NCBI GenBank assembly: GCA_023271215.1
Contig: JALPYG010000006.1
Coordinates: forward strand, 1-33,947
DNA: 33,947 nt
Direction: 5' to 3'
DNA from: Dehalococcoidia bacterium
GTDB lineage: Bacteria; Chloroflexota; Dehalococcoidia; SZUA-161; SpSt-899
In this document: one piece after another, positions 1 through 7,645 of the stretch
Layout of the letters: each line of letters begins with the position of its first letter
Position numbering within the stretch: the first letter of the stretch is position 1
Program-made: the position numbers and the translations under genes
Notes under the pieces: model-generated
The model's database searches: none
What the model was told of the DNA's origin: nothing
Seen by the model: the letters and a program-made list of their open reading frames with translations, nothing else

Positions 1-903
1 CTAAGCCGCCCTCCTCAATAATATTTTCCCCACCTTGCCGGTTTCCCAGGCCACCAGGACCTGGGCCGCGATAAAGATCGAGCTGTAGGTCCCTGATACT
101 ACCCCGACCATCAGAACGACGATGAAGCTGCGAATGGCTTCTCCGACGATGAGGTAAATGGCCGCCAAAACTATCAGGGTGGTCAGGCTGGTATTCAGGG
201 AGCGACTCAAGCTCTCCATCAGGCTGTTGTTCACCACGGTCTCAAAACTCTGGCGGGCCCCTTTGCCCAGATTCTCCCGGATACGGTCGAAGACCACGAT
301 GGTGTCGTTCACGCTGTAACCGATAACTGCCAGAATAGCGGTGATGAACATCAGGTTGATCTCCAGATGCAGAACTTCTCCCAGGATGGCGAAAACCGCC
401 ATTACGATCAGAATGTCGTGCACCAGGGCGATGATGGCGCAGGTGCCGTAGCGGAATGGGTTCGGCAGCTTACGGAAGGCCCAGGAGATGTAAATCAGGA
501 TGCCGATGGCCCCTACCACCACGGCGATGGCGGCACCCCTGGCTCTCTCCCTGGCGATGTCCCCGGAGATAAACTCGTAGCTGGGTTTACCGGTCAAGCC
601 TAAGCCTTCAAAGGCCTTCATTATCTCCTGCTCCTCTCCTTCCTCCAGCTCCCTTGTCCGAATGATGAAGCCGGCCTCTCCCTCAATGCTCTGTATGGTG
701 ATATCATGGTGACCGAGTTCGGCCAGCTTCTGGCGTAGAACGGTCAGAGTGACAGGGCGATCAAACTCCACGGTCATCATCGTGCCGCCGGTGAAATCAA
801 TGCCCAGAGGGGGACCAAGCACTGCAAGAAGCACCACCCCAGAGACGATCACCACCAGTGAGAGCAGAGAGAACCGGGATCCCTTGCCTACGAAATCAAA
901 CAT
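1..903 (-). CDS. secF: SecF, protein-export membrane subunit
   Basis: SecF works with SecD in the inner membrane and uses the proton-motive force to help complete Sec-dependent translocation. The gene is complete at 300 residues, with ATG at 903 and a stop on the first three bases of the window. One membrane helix lies near residues 13-32. An extracytoplasmic domain follows, starting with the family motif GIDFTGG, and five membrane helices run from about 120 to 290. The SecD/SecF-family stretch GYSVNDTIVVFDRIREN lies near residues 193-209. The start is one base after the secD stop, so the pair is almost certainly translated from one message. Length and topology are normal for bacterial SecF. 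Confidence 0.96.
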   Translation of the reverse strand: MFDFVGKGSRFSLLSLVVIVSGVVLLAVLGPPLGIDFTGGTMMTVEFDRPVTLTVLRQKLAELGHHDITIQSIEGEAGFIIRTRELEEGEEQEIMKAFEGLGLTGKPSYEFISGDIARERARGAAIAVVVGAIGILIYISWAFRKLPNPFRYGTCAIIALVHDILIVMAVFAILGEVLHLEINLMFITAILAVIGYSVNDTIVVFDRIRENLGKGARQSFETVVNNSLMESLSRSLNTSLTTLIVLAAIYLIVGEAIRSFIVVLMVGVVSGTYSSIFIAAQVLVAWETGKVGKILLRRAA

Positions 904-904
904 C

Positions 905-2287
905 TCAACGACCCTCCCGGAGAAGTGAAGATTTGCTTACCGGAACAAAGAGCGAGAGCTTGCTCACCGCTCCGGTGCGCCCGGTCAAGCGCAGGAAAGT
1001 CCTGGTGATCACCATGGCGGAGAACATGCTGATAGCAACGCCAATAGACAGCGTCACCGCAAAGCCCCTTACCGGCGGGACACCCAGTACCATTCCCATC
1101 CAGAAAAGGATGCCGCAGATGATGAAGGTGGAGAAGTTGCTGTCCCGGATGGCAGGCCAGGCACGGTTAAAGCCGACCTCTGTCGCCGCTCGCAGCGTCC
1201 GTCCCATTCGTATCTCCTCCTTCATTCGCTCAAAGATCAGCACGTTAGCATCAACGGCCATTCCAATGGAAAGAATGAACCCGGCGATCCCGGCCAGGGT
1301 CAACGTTACCGGTATCAGTTGGAAGGTGGCCATCACCAGTGCTACATAGGTGAGCAGGGCAAGGCCGGCCATCGCTCCCGGCAGACGGTAGTAGAGAACC
1401 ATGAAGAGGATCACCAGTGCAAGACCGATAATGCCGGCCATCATGCTCCAGTCAATGAACTCAGCGCCAAGGGCGGGGCTGATAGTTTTCTCAGTCAGGC
1501 GCTCCAGGGGGACAGGCATGCGCCCGGCATTGAGCAGGGTAGCTAAGCGGCGCGCTTCTTCCAGGTCCATTCCGGTGATGACTCCTCTTTCTTCGATGAT
1601 AGCGCGAACTATGGGGGCGGAGAGCACCTCATCGCCCAGAAAGATACCCAGAGGACTTCCGATAAGGCGGGCGGTGATCTGCTCGGATAGCGTGGCCCCC
1701 ACCTCATTCCATTCAAAGGCGATCTCCGGTAAACCGGCCCCATCGAGAACAACGACAACGTCTCCCTCGAAATACCTGCTGGTTAGCTCTTTCACCTCAC
1801 CATTAACCTCAGCGGTAGCCGGGATAGCTATAAACTCACCCAGACCCTTCTCAACCCGAGTCCAAGTCAAAACCCCATCAGCATCAGGGCGAAGACCGAA
1901 GTCACCACCCTCATAAGGCTGGAACTCTTTGAATGCAATCAACGCCGTTTTCCCGATTAACCGCGTAGCCTCTTCGATCTCCTCGATGCCGGGGATCTCA
2001 ACCAGAAGCCGGTTCTTGCCCACCCGCTCAATGCGCGGCTCTAATACGCCGAAGCCATCGATTCGTCTTTCGATGACCGCAATGACCCCTCTCATCGCCT
2101 CATCGGGATTCTCTACCCCGGACAAATCGGCTTCAAAGACCAGGTGAGCCCCACCCTTGAGGTCCAACCCCAGCCGCATTTCCTCTCGGTCGAGGGCGCT
2201 GCCCAGAGGCGGCCAGAGCAGAAAGGTCACCGCAAAGGCCACCAGAATAATTATCGCTGAAAGGGCCAGTTTATCTCTTAGTCGCAT
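905..2287 (-). CDS. secD: SecD, protein-export membrane subunit
   Basis: SecD is the partner of SecF in the accessory translocase complex. The protein has one N-terminal membrane helix, then a large extracytoplasmic domain opening with LGLDLKGGAHLVFE. A second conserved block GFGVLEPRIERVG follows, and the C-terminal half has five hydrophobic segments including the SIGMAVDANVLIFERMKEE motif. At 460 residues it is a short, Chloroflexota/Firmicutes-like SecD. I chose ATG at 2287, which gives MRLRDK. An upstream in-frame TTG at 2299 is only one base from the AAAGGAGG ribosome site and is less likely. The start overlaps the end of the upstream nucleotidyltransferase gene by 17 bases, suggesting an operon cca-like/secD/secF. 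Confidence 0.95.
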   Translation of the reverse strand: MRLRDKLALSAIIILVAFAVTFLLWPPLGSALDREEMRLGLDLKGGAHLVFEADLSGVENPDEAMRGVIAVIERRIDGFGVLEPRIERVGKNRLLVEIPGIEEIEEATRLIGKTALIAFKEFQPYEGGDFGLRPDADGVLTWTRVEKGLGEFIAIPATAEVNGEVKELTSRYFEGDVVVVLDGAGLPEIAFEWNEVGATLSEQITARLIGSPLGIFLGDEVLSAPIVRAIIEERGVITGMDLEEARRLATLLNAGRMPVPLERLTEKTISPALGAEFIDWSMMAGIIGLALVILFMVLYYRLPGAMAGLALLTYVALVMATFQLIPVTLTLAGIAGFILSIGMAVDANVLIFERMKEEIRMGRTLRAATEVGFNRAWPAIRDSNFSTFIICGILFWMGMVLGVPPVRGFAVTLSIGVAISMFSAMVITRTFLRLTGRTGAVSKLSLFVPVSKSSLLREGR

Positions 2288-3833
2288 CGTTCTTGCCAAC
2301 CTCCTTTCTCACGAAGTCCAGCGCCTCTTCTTTCGTTGCTATCTCGCCTGAGGCCTGGGCCTCCCTTACGGTCTCCAGAATCACGCCTATTTTGGGGCCA
2401 GGCGCCAGCCCAAATTTGTCGATCAGGTCGTGGCCGTCTATGAGCTTAGGTGGCGAAAGGGTGGTCTCCTCCTCGAACCACCTGGCGAGCACGTACCGGG
2501 TCACCTCGACGTGTTTCTGCCAGCCCTCCATCTCGAGTGCCGGTCCGCGGGTCACCAGGTGATCGGCCAGGCTCAGGAATAGTGTATCGATACCTACGTC
2601 GGCGGTGTCGCGGAAGTAGCGGTAGATAGCGCGTCGCGTCGGCATCTCCTCGCCATTGCTCAGATGCCCCGGACGCAGGTGTTGCTCGATCATCCTGGTG
2701 ACCATCCTTCTTTCCCGCGAGCTGAAGCGGAGCCGCTCCATGATAGAGTCAGTTGTGCTCGCCCCTTGTTGGGAGTGTCCCAGAAACCGCATCCGTCCGT
2801 TTTCGTCTATTCGTTTGGTCTGTGGCTTGGCCACGTCGTGAAGCAGGGCAGCCAGCTTGATTAACCCTCTCCGGGTTCGGCCGCCGGCCACCTCTTGGCC
2901 GAAATGATCCGCCAGATCGAGAGAGAAGGTGAGGGAATCGAGCAAATCGCCTTCCCGGGTTAGCGCTACCAGCAGGCGCTCTACGGCAGCGACCGCCTCC
3001 ATGGAGTGGTCGAAGACGTTCCAGTAGTGCTCTTTGGGCTGCTCCACACCTTTGGAGGCCGCAAGCTCAGGGAGAATGAGATCGAGAAGTCCGAGTTGGT
3101 CGAGGTAGCGCAGGGAATCGGCTGCTCTACCGGTCTCCATGATGCGGCCCAGCTCATCCCCAACCCTCTCTCCGCTGACACCCTTAATGAGTTCCCGGTC
3201 GCGTTCGATAATCGCTTCAGTTTCAGTATCGATGGAGAAGTCAAGCTCCGCAGCCAGTCGGAACGCCCGCAGAAGCCGCCCTGGATCATCGATGAAGGCG
3301 GAGTTACCGGCGATTCTAATGAGCCTTCGTTCGAGATCAGCAAGGCCGTCCAACGGGTCGATGAGCCGTGGGGTCGATAGTTGATGGTTGATAGTTGATA
3401 GTTCCCCACCCCCCGACTGCCAGCTGCCAACTGTAAACTGCAAACTGTCTACTGGTATAGCGATGGCATCGATTGTGAAGTCACGTTTCGCCAGGTCCTC
3501 CTCGATAGTGCCCCTCGTGGTGGCGAAATCGAGATACCATCGCTCCTCGTGTCGCAAGAGGGCTACTCTGGCCACCTGGTGTATCTCGTCGAGCAGCACG
3601 AACTTGGCATCGAAGGCATCGGCCACCTGTCTGGCAAGGCCTACAGCGTCACCGGCGACGGTGAGGTCGATATCGTGGCTCGCCCGGCCCAACAGACTGT
3701 CTCTGATGTATCCACCGACGAGATGGCACCCGATCTCCTGCGGGGAAAGGAATGCTCGCAGGCGGGCTAGAATCGCCGCCGCTTCTGCCCCGGCAAATAT
3801 GCCGGTGTTTGACTGCATGCTGGTAATTACCAT
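2271..3833 (-). CDS. tRNA nucleotidyltransferase / poly(A) polymerase family protein with HD domain
   Basis: This protein probably adds or repairs the CCA end of tRNAs. Related enzymes add only CC or A, or add poly(A), and that cannot be told from sequence alone. The N-terminal nucleotidyltransferase domain shows LVGGYIRDSLLG and HDIDLTV, whose two Asp residues bind metal, then KRDFTIDAIAI and an RRLIRI..DDPGRLLRAFR block. A central HD domain follows with LLHDVAKPQTKR. At 520 residues it is long. About 27 residues between the DAIAI motif and the LIDPLDGLADLERR motif are repeat-derived. ATG at 3833 is used, but the predicted promoter would put transcription start only a few bases upstream. ATG at 3818 is therefore a serious alternative; neither has a clear ribosome site. 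Confidence 0.92.
   Translation of the reverse strand: MVITSMQSNTGIFAGAEAAAILARLRAFLSPQEIGCHLVGGYIRDSLLGRASHDIDLTVAGDAVGLARQVADAFDAKFVLLDEIHQVARVALLRHEERWYLDFATTRGTIEEDLAKRDFTIDAIAIPVDSLQFTVGSWQSGGGELSTINHQLSTPRLIDPLDGLADLERRLIRIAGNSAFIDDPGRLLRAFRLAAELDFSIDTETEAIIERDRELIKGVSGERVGDELGRIMETGRAADSLRYLDQLGLLDLILPELAASKGVEQPKEHYWNVFDHSMEAVAAVERLLVALTREGDLLDSLTFSLDLADHFGQEVAGGRTRRGLIKLAALLHDVAKPQTKRIDENGRMRFLGHSQQGASTTDSIMERLRFSSRERRMVTRMIEQHLRPGHLSNGEEMPTRRAIYRYFRDTADVGIDTLFLSLADHLVTRGPALEMEGWQKHVEVTRYVLARWFEEETTLSPPKLIDGHDLIDKFGLAPGPKIGVILETVREAQASGEIATKEEALDFVRKEVGKNDATKR
3374..3456. repeat. In-frame repeat insertion inside the tRNA nucleotidyltransferase gene
   Basis: On the plus strand this stretch has two blocks of short imperfect iterations. 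One is built from GTTGATAGTT-like units (3374-3403), the other from CTGCCAACTG/AACTGCAAACTG-like units (3417-3454). Such low-complexity iterations usually sit between genes. Here they keep the reading frame and encode a polar linker of about 27 residues on the minus strand, between two conserved motifs of the nucleotidyltransferase domain. Confidence 0.75.
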
Positions 3834-3843
3834 GTCTACTTAG

Positions 3844-3872
3844 ATTCTACGTTGGGGGTAGCGGTTTGTCAA
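3844..3872 (-). promoter_or_regulatory. Predicted promoter of the nucleotidyltransferase-secD-secF operon
   Basis: On the minus strand TTGACA (3872-3867) is followed after exactly 17 bases by TAGAAT (3849-3844), a near-consensus housekeeping promoter. The expected start point near 3837 leaves only about four untranslated bases before ATG 3833, or about 19 before ATG 3818. It is divergent from the mraZ promoter. Confidence 0.7.
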
Positions 3873-3911
3873 GGAGAATATCTTCGGAGCAAAGTTGTTT
3901 TGCTTAGGGGC

Positions 3912-3962
3912 TTGACAAATGGTGGGGGAATGTGGTAGAGTATGGGTTAAAGTGGGGGAATA
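3912..3962 (+). promoter_or_regulatory. mraZ promoter with four-repeat MraZ box array
   Basis: TTGACA at 3912-3917 and TAGAGT at 3936-3941, 18 bases apart, form the promoter. Four TGG(G/T) repeats start at 3923, 3933, 3943 and 3953, an exact 10-bp period. The first and last units are identical over nine bases (TGGGGGAAT). Direct TGGG repeats spaced by five or six bases are the known MraZ operator type, so this is a strong candidate for MraZ autoregulation. The array covers the spacer, the -10 and the start region. Confidence 0.8.
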
Positions 3963-3971
3963 TTACAACTC

Positions 3972-4397
3972 ATGATCCTGGGCGAGTACGAGCACCGGAT
4001 TGACAGGAAAGGTCGAGTAGCCATCCCGGCCAAGCTTCGCAAGGCATTCCAGGAGGGGCTGGTGCTTACACGTGGAGTTGACGGGTGTATGCTGGCCTAT
4101 CCTTTGGCGGAGTGGCAGCGAATCTGCGAGAGCTTCGCCGACCTTCCGACGACGCGAGATAAGAACAGAAGGCTCATTCGGATCACCTTCGCCAGTGCTT
4201 TCAGCGCCGAACTCGATGGGCAGGGCCGTGTAGCACTTCCTTTGCCCCTGAGGGAATATGCCCGGATCAAAGAGGTGGTCGTCATGGCGGGAGGCAATAA
4301 GTACCTCGAGATCTGGAGCAAGGAATCCTGGGAGAAGGAAAAGCTGCTCATGGAGGAACAAGCCTGGCAGATTGCGGAGGGGATGGAGTTGCGTTAA
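3972..4397 (+). CDS. mraZ: MraZ, transcriptional regulator of the division cluster
   Basis: MraZ is a ring-forming DNA-binding protein of the AbrB fold that typically represses its own division and cell-wall cluster. The 141-residue protein opens with [20 protein letters not shown], the first SpoVT/AbrB-like repeat. The second repeat contains [18 protein letters not shown], so both DxxGR-x-x-(I/L)P motifs are present. Length is normal. The start at 3972 lies about 24 bases after the predicted transcription start, and the GGGGG of the last MraZ box may double as its ribosome site. The stop codon overlaps the rsmH start in a TAATG arrangement. Confidence 0.95.
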   Translation: MILGEYEHRIDRKGRVAIPAKLRKAFQEGLVLTRGVDGCMLAYPLAEWQRICESFADLPTTRDKNRRLIRITFASAFSAELDGQGRVALPLPLREYARIKEVVVMAGGNKYLEIWSKESWEKEKLLMEEQAWQIAEGMELR

Positions 4398-5326
4398 TGG
4401 AACAATACCACGTGCCAGTGATGCTCAAGGAAACTGTCGAGGCACTCCAGGTTCAGCCTGGGGGACGCTACATCGATTGCACCGTGGGCCAGGGGGGGCA
4501 TGCTGCCGCGATCCTCGAGTGGAGCTCCCCCGGGGGACAACTGCTGGGGCTCGATGCCGATCCGCAGGCGATAAAGACCGCCCAGTTCACGCTTCGAGAG
4601 TACGGGAAATCCGTCCTTCTTATTAACGAAAACTTCGGCCGTTTGGAGAAGGTCGCCTCTGAGCATAACTTCCGTCCCGTCCACGGTGTACTATTTGATC
4701 TAGGTCTCTCCTCCCTTCAGCTTGTCGACGAAGAGCGGGGATTTAGCTTTCGGCGGGATGGCCCGCTGGATATGCGATTTGGTCCCGACCAGGAGCTCAC
4801 CGCGGCGGAGATCGTCAATGATTTTCCAGAGGACGAGCTAGCCAGGCTTATCTGGAGTTACGGCGAGGAGCGGAAAAGTCGCCGGATTGCAAGATGCATC
4901 GTGGAAAGCCGTCCGGTGACAACCACTCTGGAGCTTGCCGGAATCGTGGCGAAGGCAGTAAACGGAGAGAGGGGGAGAATACATCCGGCAACCAGGACTT
5001 TTCAGGCGCTGCGCATCGCGGTAAATCGTGAGGTGGAGAACCTCATGCTGGCGCTGGAACAGGCAGTTAATCTGCTTGGATTTGGAGGAAGACTGGTGGT
5101 CATCAGCTTCCATTCTCTCGAGGATCGGCCGGTCAAAGAGCTTCTGAGCCGTGAGGCGAGGAGGTGCATCTGTCCCCCCGAAACGCCGGTATGCACTTGC
5201 AGGCATACTCCTCGGCTGCGATTGGTAAGCAAGGGGGTTATCCGGCCCACATCGGAAGAAATCGAGGCGAATCCGCGCAGCCGGAGCGCCAAACTGAGGG
5301 TCGCTGAGCGCATCGGCCAGGTCTAG
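4397..5326 (+). CDS. rsmH: RsmH, 16S rRNA (cytosine-1402 N4) methyltransferase
   Basis: RsmH (MraW) methylates N4 of C1402 in the decoding centre of 16S rRNA using S-adenosylmethionine. The 309-residue protein shows the expected order of motifs: [11 protein letters not shown] (SAM binding) near residue 25, [13 protein letters not shown] near 95, [14 protein letters not shown], then [19 protein letters not shown] and [15 protein letters not shown] Cys-rich segment [14 protein letters not shown] precedes a basic C-terminus. Its ATG overlaps the mraZ stop, so translation is coupled. It keeps its usual place after mraZ, but the ftsL and ftsI genes that normally follow are absent. Confidence 0.96.
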   Translation: MEQYHVPVMLKETVEALQVQPGGRYIDCTVGQGGHAAAILEWSSPGGQLLGLDADPQAIKTAQFTLREYGKSVLLINENFGRLEKVASEHNFRPVHGVLFDLGLSSLQLVDEERGFSFRRDGPLDMRFGPDQELTAAEIVNDFPEDELARLIWSYGEERKSRRIARCIVESRPVTTTLELAGIVAKAVNGERGRIHPATRTFQALRIAVNREVENLMLALEQAVNLLGFGGRLVVISFHSLEDRPVKELLSREARRCICPPETPVCTCRHTPRLRLVSKGVIRPTSEEIEANPRSRSAKLRVAERIGQV

Positions 5327-5356
5327 TTTACATAGTCTGAATGGAAAGGAGGTATC

Positions 5357-6208
5357 ATGGCAGGGAATGGCAAACCAGGGAGCGGTCCCGAGACGAAAAA
5401 GATTAAGCTCTATGTGGTGGAGGAACAGGAAATATTATGCCAGGCCTATAAATCAACGTTCTTATTGGAGCCTGCTATTGACATAGTGGGGATAGTCGAC
5501 GGGAGAGATGGCGAAGCTATTGTGAGTGCCTTGACGGCGCTGAACCCGGACGTTGTGCTCCTGGGCACAAAGATGCTTCAGTCAGATATCATCGAGAAAT
5601 TGGAGGTTATTAGACGGCACCACCCTGATGTGGGGATTATTCTTCTGGCTGCACTTTATGATGTTAAAGGTATGAAGCAATTGAGGGCGTTTTTCAGGAG
5701 AAGCTCAAAAGGGTGCGCTTTTCTATTGAAACACTCGATAGACCGGACGGAACAACTGGTGGGCGTTATCCGTGCGGTTGCTGAGGGCCGGGTTATCATT
5801 GATCCCCTAGTTCAGGAGGGCTTGTTCGGTGTAAGTGATGCCAGGATTGGCCACCTCAATGCCCTTACTCATCGAGAAGTGGCTTTGAGCCGCACGGGTG
5901 ATGCGAGGACCACTTTTCTCAAGGGACTTACCCGGCGGGAACTGGAGGTCTTAAGCTGGATGGCAAAGGAACTGAAGAATACCGCTATCGCCGAGGTTCT
6001 CTGTGTTGATCCAAGGACGGTCAAATGCCACATAAACTCGATCTACAGCAAAGTGGGAAGGTTTGATTCCAAGCACCCGCGGATTAGAGCCATAATGCTC
6101 TACCTGAAGGCGATCGGGCAGTTGCCAGGTGATGAGAGCCGCAGGGAAGGGCCGATGCCATTTTCTGATCGCCACAGAATTGAGCATAGCAATCTATGTC
6201 TTTCATAG
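5357..6208 (+). CDS. LuxR/NarL-type transcriptional regulator with degenerate receiver domain
   Basis: The 283-residue protein has an N-terminal response-regulator-like domain (about residues 12-150) and a C-terminal LuxR helix-turn-helix (about 192-250; LTRRELEVLSWMAKEL, then TVKCHINSIYSKVG). In a true receiver the third strand ends with Asp, typically PDVVLLD. Here it reads PDVVLLGT, so the phospho-acceptor is replaced by Gly. The acidic pair after the first strand is VEEQE, and the later Lys survives in LLKHS. I therefore expect a phosphorylation-independent regulator. No sensor kinase gene is adjacent. A good AAAGGAGGT site supports ATG 5357. It sits between rsmH and ftsA where cell-wall genes would usually be, and may regulate ftsA/ftsZ; that role is inference. 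Confidence 0.85.
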   Translation: MAGNGKPGSGPETKKIKLYVVEEQEILCQAYKSTFLLEPAIDIVGIVDGRDGEAIVSALTALNPDVVLLGTKMLQSDIIEKLEVIRRHHPDVGIILLAALYDVKGMKQLRAFFRRSSKGCAFLLKHSIDRTEQLVGVIRAVAEGRVIIDPLVQEGLFGVSDARIGHLNALTHREVALSRTGDARTTFLKGLTRRELEVLSWMAKELKNTAIAEVLCVDPRTVKCHINSIYSKVGRFDSKHPRIRAIMLYLKAIGQLPGDESRREGPMPFSDRHRIEHSNLCLS

Positions 6209-6320
6209 TTGCGTTGAACTTGTAAGGAAAGGAGGTGAGAAGTAAGAAATAAAAGAATCTATGTCTTTCATAGTTGCGTTGAACTTGTAAGGAAAGGAGG
6301 TGAGAAGTAAGAAATAAAAG
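6191..6320 (+). repeat. Perfect 65-bp tandem duplication between the LuxR-type gene and ftsA
   Basis: Bases 6191-6255 and 6256-6320 are identical. The unit begins inside the last codons and stop of the LuxR-type gene. It contains AAGGAAAGGAGGTGAG, a near-perfect complement of the 16S rRNA 3' end, but no gene of normal length starts after either copy. The second copy also carries a nine-codon ATG frame (6261). The duplication lengthens the ftsA leader. Confidence 0.9.
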
Positions 6321-6374
6321 GCCGGGTTTTACTCTGATCAGGGGCGCGAATTTCGAAAAGAAGGGGGGAATTTA

Positions 6375-7607
6375 ATGGCAAAGACTTTTGCTTCTATAGA
6401 TGTCGGCACGAGCAAAGTTTCCAGCATTGTGGCCAATCTTGGTGACGGAGGCACCATCCAGATCTTGGGGGTAGGCGTTGTGCCATCTGGAGGGGTTCAT
6501 AAGGGTCTGGTGGTCAACATTGACGAAGCCAAGGAGGCGATTCGGGAATCAGTGATGAGAGCGGAGCGCACCAGTGGACTGAGGATAGAATCAGCATATG
6601 TCGGGGTGACGGGAAGGCACATCAGCTCGCTCAATAGCCGTGGCGTAGTTGCGACTACCCGTAGCGACAAGCGAGTGACCGCCGACGATCTCGACCGGGT
6701 GCTTGAATCCGCTCGCAGCATAACCATCCCCAGCGATCGCAGGCTCCTCCACGTCATACCACGTCACTACACCCTCGACGGGCAGGTTACGGTTAAAGAG
6801 CCGGTGGGGATGCATAGCTTCAGGCTGGATGTGGAGACGCACATTGTTACCGTTTCTGCGGCATCGGTCCAGAATCTGATCAAGAGCATTCGCGGCGTCG
6901 GTGTGGAGATAGACAATCTCGTTCTCAGTCCACTGGCTGCTGGTGAGACGGTGTTGAGCGCGGATGAGAGGAACGCCGGTGTAATCTTGGCAGATATTGG
7001 CGCTGGAACAACCGATGTGGCGATCTTCAAAGAAGGGTGTGTCTGGCATTCGGCCATTTTGCCGGTAGGCGGTTACCAGGTGACCAGGGATATTGCCATC
7101 GGGCTGGGAATCCCTAACGAGCTAGCCGAAGAGATGAAGAGGAAGTACGGCAATCTCATGACCACCAACGATGTGGGGGCCGAGCATAGCGAGCTGGACG
7201 TGGGGAACCGGCACACCGTCTCCTACCGAGAGCTCAATGACATCATAAGGGTGCGAGTGGAGGAGGTACTGCAATTAGTTATGATGGAGATACCGCGCGG
7301 GGAATGGGATGTGCTGGCACCGGCTGGCCTGGTCCTGACCGGTGGCACCGCCAACATCCCGGGCATAGATCTTCTGGCGCGAGAGGTGCTGGATATGCAG
7401 CATGTTCGCGTGGGCGTGCCTGGCGACATAACCGGCATTGCAGATACCCTTCATGATCCTGCCTCCGCTACCAGCGTGGGCCTTCTCTTCTGGGGTGCAA
7501 ATCATGAGAGCGACGACGAATGGCGGATGGAGGAACTCAGGCCGGGCGTAATTGGCACCCTTAAGAACAGTGTGCTATCCGCAAGGAGATTCCTCAGGGG
7601 GCGATAG
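6375..7607 (+). CDS. ftsA: FtsA, actin-like cell division protein
   Basis: FtsA is the actin-fold ATPase that tethers FtsZ filaments to the membrane and recruits later division proteins. The 410-residue protein shows the phosphate-1 motif SIDVGTSKV near residue 7. An SHS2/1C-type region is followed by the phosphate-2 motif ILADIGAGTTDVAIF near 202 and the adenosine-binding LVLTGGTANIPG near 320. The C-terminus is short, basic and amphipathic (SARRFLRGR), suited to membrane binding. The start at 6375 follows a GGGGGG-type ribosome site. ftsZ begins 38 bases downstream, so the two probably share a message. Confidence 0.96.
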   Translation: MAKTFASIDVGTSKVSSIVANLGDGGTIQILGVGVVPSGGVHKGLVVNIDEAKEAIRESVMRAERTSGLRIESAYVGVTGRHISSLNSRGVVATTRSDKRVTADDLDRVLESARSITIPSDRRLLHVIPRHYTLDGQVTVKEPVGMHSFRLDVETHIVTVSAASVQNLIKSIRGVGVEIDNLVLSPLAAGETVLSADERNAGVILADIGAGTTDVAIFKEGCVWHSAILPVGGYQVTRDIAIGLGIPNELAEEMKRKYGNLMTTNDVGAEHSELDVGNRHTVSYRELNDIIRVRVEEVLQLVMMEIPRGEWDVLAPAGLVLTGGTANIPGIDLLAREVLDMQHVRVGVPGDITGIADTLHDPASATSVGLLFWGANHESDDEWRMEELRPGVIGTLKNSVLSARRFLRGR

Positions 7608-7645
7608 AAAAGGCACAAATCTCGTAATCTAGAAAGGAGGAAATC

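Noticed and set aside
6261-6290. Nine-codon ATG frame in the second copy of the 65-bp duplication
   Set aside because: It has no ribosome site in front and is simply an out-of-frame reading of the end of the LuxR-type gene.
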